From an uncultured Erysipelotrichaceae bacterium (GTDB taxonomy: Bacteria > Bacillota_I > Bacilli_A > Erysipelotrichales > Erysipelotrichaceae): a stretch of 11,951 nt of DNA. The stretch is taken from assembly GCA_937902945.1 (NCBI GenBank), contig CALEMD010000221.1, positions 1-11,951 of the forward strand, read 5' to 3'. The translations under genes were made by a program, and so were the position numbers. The notes under the pieces are model-generated. The model was not told where the DNA came from and did no database searches. It was given only the letters and a program-made list of their open reading frames with translations. Shown piece after piece: positions 6,333-11,951 of this stretch (its first letter is position 1; every line of letters starts with the position of its first letter).

Positions 6333-8798
6333 ATGAAATTATCAAAGATGATGAAGACAGTACTAGTAGGGGTAATGGTATTTCTGATGGCTAGCAGTAC
6401 AGTGCCTGTTAATGCTGAAGGAAATGTCGTTGAAGCATTGCGACCAAATGGGGTTATTTCAAAACTTCCATCGGTAGCAGCGACTACGTGGGCAGAGCTG
6501 AAAACTGGTATCGAGAATGCTGCAGAAGATACAGAGATAACAATCAGCGGGACGATCACAAGAGCTTATAATGATGCGACAATAACAATTCCAGCGGGGA
6601 TTGCTATAACACTGAATTGCTCTAACGAAGCAAAACTTTACTATGACGGTGCATCTATAACTAATGATGGGTTTATAATCCCGGATACTTCTTCTTTGAA
6701 GCTTGCAGGCGCCTTAAGTGTAGAAGCTAAAAACTATACGAGTGGTAGAAATGATGCTGGAATTCTCACCTTGGCAAACGCATTCAAGATTCAATCAGGC
6801 GGTTCATTTGTTATAGACGGTGCATTGTCAGCTCATACAAGTTACAGTATGAGAAATGGCGATTACGGGAAGAAAAGTTTCATAGATAGTGAAGGAATTG
6901 TTTCAATTACAGCCAATGGCTCAGTGTCGGGCTGGACGGTTTATGGGTCAGGTTTCAGTGCAGCTTTGTTAATACATGGAACCTCTGGCTCGCTTACACT
7001 TGATGGAGGTACAGTATCTGGGTGTACGGAACACACGTCTAATATTTCCAATGGTTCCGCAATACAGATCAGAGATGGAGCATCTTTTGTGATGAACTCT
7101 GGAAGCATTACAGGAAATGGAGTTTTTGCATTAGATCAAGATAATATGCAGGAAAAGGGTGCTGGTGTATATGTTGAAGGAACTGATTCAATTTTCACAA
7201 TGAATGGAGGCTCAATTACAGGAAATATAGCAACTCAAAGTGCTGGAGTTGCGGTAGAAAACGGCGCCACATTCAATATGACCGCAGGCACAATATCTGA
7301 CAATCAGTTCTGCAATAGTAATTATGGAGGAGGTGCTGTTTCTGTTAATAACGCAGCATTCAATATGTCGGGAACATCTGTTATTTCTGGAAATAAGTTT
7401 TTTGATCCTATTAAAGAAGGATATTCCGTGCAGACAAAAGGTGCAGGTGTTCTGGTAGAAGGAGCTAACGCAACATTTTCAATGGATGGCGGAACAATCA
7501 AAGACAATGCTTCTGATGATGCAGGCAATAAAGGTGGAGGTGGTGTCTACTTTGAGGGGAAAACTGCCATACTGAAGAATGGCAGTATTACGGGAAACTC
7601 AGCTGGTGATAAGCATTACACTTCTGGAGGAGGCATATATATTTCATCTGGAGATGTGACACTTGAAAACATGGAAATCAAGAATAATTCTGCATCTGTT
7701 AATGTTAATAAGCCTTCTTATCAGGGTGACCGAGCTTTTGGCGGTGGAGTTGTCTTTGTCAGCGGCGGCACATTGACAATCACAAACTGTACTATAGAAA
7801 ACAATGCGGCGGGCACAGATGGTGGAGGAATGTTCGCTCAAGGTGGGACGATTATCATGACTGGCGGAACTATAGCTGACAATACACTGGCTGATAATCC
7901 GGTGAGCTTGAATCGAAATCTGCAGTCAGGGGCAGGAATCTGTTTGTCTGGCAGTAACGCTACATTTACGGGAGTAACTATATCTGGAAATCAGACGAAA
8001 GCATTTGCAAGCGGTATTTATGTGGAAGGAAATTCCTCTGATGTAGTATTCAAGGATTGTATAATTACAGGAAATGAAGCTGCTGATAATAATGCGGGAG
8101 GAGTAGGTGCTGTTGGCGGAACCGTCACACTGAAAGGCACAACAAAGGTAAGTGGTAATATTGCCAATCAAGGCGGTCAGGGCGTTTATGTCGGCACAGG
8201 TGCAACCTTTAAAATTCAGGATACAGTGAAGATTGCTGGCGATAATGATGTGGCTTTAGAAAGCGGAGCAGTCATCACTGTATCAGATGATTTTACAGGA
8301 GCTTCGTATGCATCTCCAATTTCAATTACCAGTGCGGATGAGCAAGTTGAAACAGACACTGTTGCCGGCACACCGCTGGTTGTGTATACAGCTGAAGCAG
8401 GTGGTGAAGCTGAGGCAAAGAAGGCATCACTAGGAAAGTACTTCATTCCAAGTGCATTTATGACTGCAGGACTGAATATTGGACAGAGTGCCATTGCCGG
8501 CAATACGGATCATCTAACCTATGTTGCAAATGCTGTTCCTGATCCGACTCCGGATCCGGTTCCCGAGACAGAACCATCTGGTGACAATGATCCTCTTTAC
8601 CTTGTAACATTCCTTGACTGTCAGGGAAATACGGTCAAAGTTGAGTGGGTAAAATATGACGCAAGTGCCACAGCTCCTGCAGGATATGGAACATACAGCG
8701 GCTTTGCCAATGTCACTTCACATAGAGATTTAAGACCGTTAAGCTGCAAGGTGAGTGATGGCTATGCAGTGCCAAATACTTCCGATAAAACATTCTAA
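6333..8798 (+). CDS. Secreted parallel beta-helix repeat protein
   Basis: The 821-residue protein has a Sec signal peptide (KLSKMMK, hydrophobic core, VNA-EG cleavage near residue 28) and a strong ribosome site GGAGGG before the ATG. Residues about 225-615 hold roughly 13 imperfect turns with the signature GG(S/T)I(T/S)(G/D)N, often followed by GAGVYVEG or GGGI, as in pectin-lyase-fold and right-handed beta-helix surface proteins. After about residue 640 comes a non-repeat region, then a proline-acid linker PDPTPDPVPETEPSGD near 735-750. A C-terminal domain of about 65 residues (YLVTFLDCQGNTVKVEWVKY onward) resembles InlB-B/MucBP-like stalk domains. No LPxTG motif, hydrophobic anchor or basic tail is present, and no frame downstream supplies one. 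It could be an adhesin, a polysaccharide-active enzyme or a structural surface protein. No catalytic residues are recognisable. Confidence 0.82.
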   Translation: MKLSKMMKTVLVGVMVFLMASSTVPVNAEGNVVEALRPNGVISKLPSVAATTWAELKTGIENAAEDTEITISGTITRAYNDATITIPAGIAITLNCSNEAKLYYDGASITNDGFIIPDTSSLKLAGALSVEAKNYTSGRNDAGILTLANAFKIQSGGSFVIDGALSAHTSYSMRNGDYGKKSFIDSEGIVSITANGSVSGWTVYGSGFSAALLIHGTSGSLTLDGGTVSGCTEHTSNISNGSAIQIRDGASFVMNSGSITGNGVFALDQDNMQEKGAGVYVEGTDSIFTMNGGSITGNIATQSAGVAVENGATFNMTAGTISDNQFCNSNYGGGAVSVNNAAFNMSGTSVISGNKFFDPIKEGYSVQTKGAGVLVEGANATFSMDGGTIKDNASDDAGNKGGGGVYFEGKTAILKNGSITGNSAGDKHYTSGGGIYISSGDVTLENMEIKNNSASVNVNKPSYQGDRAFGGGVVFVSGGTLTITNCTIENNAAGTDGGGMFAQGGTIIMTGGTIADNTLADNPVSLNRNLQSGAGICLSGSNATFTGVTISGNQTKAFASGIYVEGNSSDVVFKDCIITGNEAADNNAGGVGAVGGTVTLKGTTKVSGNIANQGGQGVYVGTGATFKIQDTVKIAGDNDVALESGAVITVSDDFTGASYASPISITSADEQVETDTVAGTPLVVYTAEAGGEAEAKKASLGKYFIPSAFMTAGLNIGQSAIAGNTDHLTYVANAVPDPTPDPVPETEPSGDNDPLYLVTFLDCQGNTVKVEWVKYDASATAPAGYGTYSGFANVTSHRDLRPLSCKVSDGYAVPNTSDKTF
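7003..8166 (+). repeat. Coding repeats of the beta-helix domain
   Basis: About 13 degenerate units encode turns such as GGSITGN, AGTISDN, GGTIKDN, NGSITGN, GGTIADN, GVTISGN and DCIITGN. Unit spacing is irregular (roughly 25-45 residues) because of loop insertions. The DNA is diverged between units, so slippage or phase variation is unlikely. Confidence 0.75.
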
Positions 8799-8854
8799 AA
8801 CTTTGTGAATAATGGACAAATTATACTTTGTGTCTAAACCGAATGTATTATTCT

Positions 8855-8882
8855 TTTCCAAACTAATAGAATACTTTATAAT
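8855..8882 (+). promoter_or_regulatory. Promoter of the redox cluster
   Basis: TTTCCA (8855-8860), 16 bases, then a perfect TATAAT (8877-8882). RNA would start near 8889, about 30 bases before the ATG at 8920, with a ribosome site GGAGAAA at 8908-8914 in between. Confidence 0.6.
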
Positions 8883-8919
8883 GATGCCGAAGAGATGATC
8901 TTCCACTGGAGAAAAGCAA

Positions 8920-9177
8920 ATGAAAAACGTTATGTTATTCAAACAGGCATCATGCCCGTATTGCAAAGTTGCACTGAAGTATCTCGATGAACTGCAGAAA
9001 GATCCAAAATATCATAATGTAAAGATAGAAATTATTGATGAAATTCAAGAGCCGCGCAAAGCAGCGCAGTATGACTATTATTATGTACCTACGTTTTATG
9101 TGGATGGCGTTAAAGTAAGTGAAGGTGCTGTCAGCAAGGAAAAGGTTGAAGCTATACTGGCAGAGGCGGTTAAATAG
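8920..9177 (+). CDS. Glutaredoxin/thioredoxin-fold small protein
   Basis: The 85-residue cytoplasmic protein is the size of a glutaredoxin. The dithiol active site CPYC is at residues 12-15, directly after the first strand (NVMLFKQAS). The cis-proline loop YVPTFYVDG has P57. Both are hallmarks of the thioredoxin fold. Glutaredoxins reduce disulfides or glutathionylated proteins. The electron donor here (glutathione, another thiol or thioredoxin reductase) cannot be told from sequence. It is the first gene of a tight three-gene plus-strand cluster. Confidence 0.9.
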   Translation: MKNVMLFKQASCPYCKVALKYLDELQKDPKYHNVKIEIIDEIQEPRKAAQYDYYYVPTFYVDGVKVSEGAVSKEKVEAILAEAVK

Positions 9178-9180
9178 TTT

Positions 9181-9636
9181 ATGTCGTGGTTCTTTCGCAG
9201 ACGTGCATATGAAGGAACCTCGATTGATTTAAAAGAAAATCATGTCATTGGGACTGCCATGTCGAACAACTATTCTATCGTGTATGATATCTGTCTGCAT
9301 GATACCAACGTTGTTGTTGGCGACTGTGATCTGCGGTTTGGAATGAATGATGAGCTTTATTATGCCGGCAATGTCGGTTATAACATAAAAGAAGACCACA
9401 GAGGACATGGCTATGCCTATGAGGCATGCTGTATCCTCTTTCAAATAGCAAAAGATGAGCATCATCAGAAGTCTTTGCTTATCACATGCTCTCCTGACAA
9501 CATTCCTTCTCGCAAGACATTGGAGAAGCTGAATGGAGAATATGTGGAAACTGTACCTGTACCTATGTCACATTGGCTTTACAGACGAGGTGAAAAGGTT
9601 AAGAATATATATCTGTATAAGCTAAGAGAGGAATAA
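9181..9636 (+). CDS. GNAT family N-acetyltransferase
   Basis: The 151-residue protein has the acetyl-CoA binding signature GNVGYNIKEDHRGHGYA, with the loop R74-G-H-G-Y-A79, and a CSPDNIPSRKTLEKLNG motif (103-119) typical of RimJ/RimL-like GNAT enzymes. This second acetyltransferase is only distantly similar to the one at 4355-4822. It starts three bases after the glutaredoxin stop, with a weak, distant AGAGG ribosome site, so translation is probably coupled. The substrate is unknown. Confidence 0.87.
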   Translation: MSWFFRRRAYEGTSIDLKENHVIGTAMSNNYSIVYDICLHDTNVVVGDCDLRFGMNDELYYAGNVGYNIKEDHRGHGYAYEACCILFQIAKDEHHQKSLLITCSPDNIPSRKTLEKLNGEYVETVPVPMSHWLYRRGEKVKNIYLYKLREE

Positions 9637-9644
9637 ATGTACTT

Positions 9645-10268
9645 ATGAAGAAAATGATGATGGCAGTGCTTTGCCTGGGAATGCTGGTGGGCTGCAGCAG
9701 TAAAACAGCAGCATCCGGCTCGGAAGTAACAATTACCAATCCTGTTGAACTGAATACGGTGACACTGGATATGAGCGGATATGAATGGCTGAATGACAGT
9801 GAACCGGCATTTACAGAGATCACGCTGCATGAATCAATCCGCATTTTCGCAGAAAAGGGAACGGGAATTGTATTCTATGGATATCCAGGCTGCTCGTTCT
9901 GTCAAAGAGCGGTACCGGAAATGAATGCTGTCGCAAAAGAAATGGGTATAAGTATTTATTACATAGATACCAATATTGCGGCAGATGCAGATCATAAAGA
10001 AGATTATGATGTTCTTTCTGGATATATCTCTTCTGTATTCGTAGATGACAGTTTCCAGGTCCCAGAAGTGATTGCTGTAAAGGACGGAGAGATTGTTGGA
10101 AATCATCTGTCACTCGTAGATGATTTTAAAATTACTTCAAATGATTCACAGATGAATGATGAGCAGAAGAAAGAACTGCAGGATATTCGGCAGGGCTTTA
10201 CCGGCGCGGGTCCGCATCGGGACGACATGGTTCCCTACACGACGCTCTTCCGATCTGGGATTGATTGA
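9645..10268 (+). CDS. Thioredoxin-fold lipoprotein, with artefactual 3' end
   Basis: The N-terminus is a lipoprotein signal: basic MKK, a hydrophobic stretch, and lipobox LVGC with lipidated C17. This is followed by a Ser/Ala-rich spacer. A thioredoxin-like domain holds CSFC at 83-86 (GYPGCSFCQRAVP) and the cis-proline VPEV at P140. The protein probably works as an envelope-exposed thiol oxidoreductase. It fits the glutaredoxin-containing cluster, being 8 bases after the acetyltransferase, with AGAGGA upstream. The protein is trustworthy only to about residue 180 (10185). The following residues RQGFTGAGPHRDDM look like a RecF fragment and VPYTTLFRSG is translated sequencing adapter. The native C-terminus is therefore missing or shortened. 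The reading frame ends with a TGA just before a real terminator. Confidence 0.85.
   Translation: MKKMMMAVLCLGMLVGCSSKTAASGSEVTITNPVELNTVTLDMSGYEWLNDSEPAFTEITLHESIRIFAEKGTGIVFYGYPGCSFCQRAVPEMNAVAKEMGISIYYIDTNIAADADHKEDYDVLSGYISSVFVDDSFQVPEVIAVKDGEIVGNHLSLVDDFKITSNDSQMNDEQKKELQDIRQGFTGAGPHRDDMVPYTTLFRSGID
10188..10230 (+). other. Foreign GC-rich recF-like fragment (chimeric)
   Basis: These 43 bases are 31 G or C (72%), unlike their AT-rich flanks. In frame they read RQGFTGAGPHRDDM, which matches the conserved RecF motif with GPHRDDL. The piece lies between a lipoprotein gene and adapter sequence, so it is best read as a stray insert from another genome, not a fused domain. Confidence 0.7.
10231..10256 (+). 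other. Illumina sequencing adapter remnant
   Basis: All 26 bases match the 3' end of the Illumina TruSeq/universal read-1 adapter, including the tail ACGACGCTCTTCCGATCT. In frame it encodes the familiar PYTTLFRS artefact peptide. This is library sequence, not biology. Confidence 0.97.
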
Positions 10269-10279
10269 TTTAATTAAAG

Positions 10280-10301
10280 ACTGAGGCAGCTCAGTTTTTT
10301 T
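10280..10301 (+). terminator. Intrinsic terminator of the redox cluster
   Basis: ACTGAG (10280-10285), loop GCAG, and CTCAGT (10290-10295) form a 6-pair stem followed by a run of seven T to 10301. It lies a few bases after the stop of the lipoprotein frame and just before the cls promoter. Confidence 0.8.
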
Positions 10302-10317
10302 CTTATTGCCATTAAAC

Positions 10318-10333
10318 TGTTATAATAAGTAAT
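10318..10333 (+). promoter_or_regulatory. Extended -10 promoter of cls, predicted leaderless
   Basis: TGTTATAAT (10318-10326) is identical to the element before the carboxypeptidase and is again exactly 7 bases from the ATG (10334). No Shine-Dalgarno sequence fits in between and the -35 is poor. The RNA is predicted to begin at or next to the start codon. Confidence 0.65.
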
Positions 10334-11863
10334 ATGCAAAGACTGAAAAAGATACTGACAAGCAGGCTCTTGGGGATTGGCATTCTTGTTGTGGCACAGG
10401 TTCTTTTTCTGTTTCTTCTCATATATCAGGCAAGTCTCTATTATCAGATTTATCCAATCTTCTATGTATTTGGAATTGTGCTTGTTATCTATATAATCAA
10501 TCGTCAGGAAGATCCTTCCTATAAGATTGCCTGGTGTATTGTCATACTGATTGTTCCGCTGTTCGGAGGATTCCTGTATCTATTGTGCGGAGGCAGAAAA
10601 GTACCTAAGAAGCTGCACAATGGGACAACACAGGCTTCCGCACGTATGCAGCATCTTCTTGAACAGGATGCAGAAGCATTGAAAAGAATGGATGAAGGAG
10701 ATCCGACCATTGCCAAGTTATTTCATTATGGTATGAAAAGTGCAGGATTTCCTGTTTACAGCCATACCGAGTCAAAGTACTTCTCTTCTGGAGAAGAATA
10801 TTTTCCGGTTCTTGCAGAAGAACTGAAAAAAGCAGAGAAGTTCATCTTCATCGAGATGTTCATTATCGATGAGGGATACATGTGGAATACGATTCTTGAA
10901 ATACTGCAGCAGAAAGTTAAAGAAGGAGTAGAAGTAAAACTGATCTATGATGATTTCGGCTGTGCTGTGACGCTGCCTAATCACTATGATAGAAAACTTA
11001 ATGCCATGGGAATTGAAACATATCGATTCAATCACATGAGACCGGCATTGGTTGTGCAGATGAATAACCGTGATCATAGAAAGATTGTCGTTATTGATAA
11101 CAAGGTTGGTTTTACCGGCGGTTTGAATTTTGCGGATGAGTATATCAATCGGATCGTTCGATTTGGATACTGGAAAGACTCTGGGATCATGATCAAAGGA
11201 GATGCAGTCAGAAGCCTGTCTGTGATGTTTCTTGGCATGTACAGCTATCTGAAAAATGATGAAGATTCCATAGATTACTCAAGATACTGTCTTGACTGTG
11301 CTAAAGAAAAGGGAGAAGGACTCGTACAGCCTTATTCAGATACACCGACTGATGGTGAAGATATCGGTCTGTCCATGCATCTGAACATGGTGAATCATGC
11401 ACGCAGATATCTTTATATTGATACGCCGTATCTGATCATCAATGCAGATATGCAAAGGGCATTGATGCTGGCAGTAAAGAACGGTGTAGATGTACGCATA
11501 TGCACACCGCACATTCCTGATAAGCCTATTGTATTTCAGATAACCAGATCCAATTATCTGCCGCTGATTAAAGCTGGCATAAGAATATATGAATATACAC
11601 CGGGATTCAATCACGCAAAGAATTTTGTTTCAGATGATGAACTTGCCATTGTAGGTACAGTGAATACAGATTATCGCAGTTACTATCTGCACTTTGAGGA
11701 TGGCATTCTTCTGTATGATGTGCCTGCTGTTAAGAAAATGAAAGAAGATTTTCTGCAGTCTATAGCAAAGGGGAAAGAGGTTACATTGGATGACTGTCTG
11801 AATGTGAATGTATTTGTTCGCATTCTGAGGGCGATATTGAACCTGATGACACCGCTGGTATGA
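10334..11863 (+). CDS. cls: Cardiolipin synthase
   Basis: The 509-residue membrane enzyme has the usual length of Firmicutes Cls. It condenses phosphatidylglycerol molecules into cardiolipin on the membrane. The N-terminus has hydrophobic segments at about 10-32, 40-55 and 64-84, the last followed by a GGRK turn. Two phospholipase D motifs supply the active site: H248-K250-D255 in DHRKIVVID followed by GFTGGLNFADEY, and H427-K429-D434 in NHAKNFVSDD followed by GTVNTDYRS. Both HxKxxxxD motifs are intact. The gene lies after a terminator with its own promoter. Its stop overlaps the next ATG by four bases (ATGA). Confidence 0.95.
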   Translation: MQRLKKILTSRLLGIGILVVAQVLFLFLLIYQASLYYQIYPIFYVFGIVLVIYIINRQEDPSYKIAWCIVILIVPLFGGFLYLLCGGRKVPKKLHNGTTQASARMQHLLEQDAEALKRMDEGDPTIAKLFHYGMKSAGFPVYSHTESKYFSSGEEYFPVLAEELKKAEKFIFIEMFIIDEGYMWNTILEILQQKVKEGVEVKLIYDDFGCAVTLPNHYDRKLNAMGIETYRFNHMRPALVVQMNNRDHRKIVVIDNKVGFTGGLNFADEYINRIVRFGYWKDSGIMIKGDAVRSLSVMFLGMYSYLKNDEDSIDYSRYCLDCAKEKGEGLVQPYSDTPTDGEDIGLSMHLNMVNHARRYLYIDTPYLIINADMQRALMLAVKNGVDVRICTPHIPDKPIVFQITRSNYLPLIKAGIRIYEYTPGFNHAKNFVSDDELAIVGTVNTDYRSYYLHFEDGILLYDVPAVKKMKEDFLQSIAKGKEVTLDDCLNVNVFVRILRAILNLMTPLV

Positions 11864-11951
11864 AAATGGATGATAAGAAAGCCGCAAAGCGCATGATATG
11901 GATTCTGGTTTTCCTATTGGCTCTGATTCTTTCTCTGACGGCTTGGAATCT
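11860..11951 (+). CDS. Membrane protein, 3' partial
   Basis: The ATG at 11860 overlaps the cls stop in ATGA and the frame stays open to the window edge. The visible 30 residues begin MKMDDKKAAKRM, then a hydrophobic segment WILVFLLALILSLTAW. This is either an N-in transmembrane helix or a signal anchor. A second ATG at 11866 is an alternative start. The function is unknown. The overlap suggests translational coupling with cls. Confidence 0.6.
   Translation, partial: MKMDDKKAAKRMIWILVFLLALILSLTAWN

Noticed and set aside
6227..6559. Minus-strand 110-residue frame overlapping the beta-helix gene start
   Set aside because: It is antisense to the signal peptide and ribosome site of a well-supported gene and has no recognisable domain or ribosome site.
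7003..8166. Repeats as a CRISPR array or slippage-prone tandem repeats
   Set aside because: They are protein-level beta-helix turns with diverged DNA and irregular spacing inside a continuous reading frame.
8800..8832. Direct repeat ACTTTGTG at 8800 and 8825
   Set aside because: Eight bases in AT-rich intergenic DNA are not significant, and there is no sign of an insertion element or attachment site.
10188..10268. A RecF-like domain fused to the thioredoxin lipoprotein
   Set aside because: The segment is tiny, GC-rich and followed directly by sequencing adapter, so it is a chimera and not a domain fusion.
6154..10276. The 14-mer GATTGATTTAATTA occurs at 6154-6167 and 10263-10276
   Set aside because: It is AT-rich and low in complexity, has no flanking similarity and no element between the copies, so chance is likely. 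The second copy also abuts the adapter artefact.

Overview
The window looks like a chromosomal segment of a low-to-moderate GC Gram-positive anaerobe (Bacillota, possibly an Erysipelotrichia-type gut bacterium). This is inferred from the gene families: a PBP5-type carboxypeptidase, a Firmicutes-type cardiolipin synthase, ferredoxin-rich FAD oxidoreductases, and strong AGGAGG-like or extended -10 signals. I could not run a taxonomic search. At least one stretch is not genomic: bases 10231-10256 match the Illumina read-1 adapter, so the window comes from an assembly with residual library artefacts.

Layout. (1) 2-2846 +: the 3' part of a large iron-sulfur FAD oxidoreductase with a GltD-like core, followed after one base by hypA, a nickel metallochaperone. 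(2) 2846-3034: a hairpin terminator, a tRNA-Leu(GAG) on the minus strand with a near-consensus promoter, and a divergent extended -10 promoter for the next gene. (3) 3035-4822 +: a D-alanyl-D-alanine carboxypeptidase broken by a frameshift near 3518-3522, joined by a TAATG overlap to a GNAT acetyltransferase. (4) 4819-5751 -: a D-2-hydroxyacid dehydrogenase, convergent with the acetyltransferase so that the two stop codons overlap in CTAG. (5) 5752-6332: a 580-base intergenic region with a LacI-type palindrome and a Fur-like box. (6) 6333-8798 +: a secreted parallel beta-helix repeat protein. (7) 8920-about 10270 +: a small redox cluster of glutaredoxin-like protein, GNAT acetyltransferase and thioredoxin-fold lipoprotein. 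The lipoprotein's 3' end is replaced by a GC-rich recF-like scrap plus adapter. (8) 10334-11951 +: cardiolipin synthase, then the start of a membrane protein overlapping it by ATGA.

Functionally this is mostly housekeeping and envelope biology: cell-wall trimming, cardiolipin synthesis, a surface protein, thiol redox, and an electron-transfer/metal-centre pair. I found no CRISPR array, transposase, prophage or defence system. The most useful observations are the adapter/chimera artefact, the carboxypeptidase frameshift, and two genes (the carboxypeptidase and cls) that share the architecture TGTTATAAT plus 7 bases plus ATG, which predicts leaderless mRNAs.
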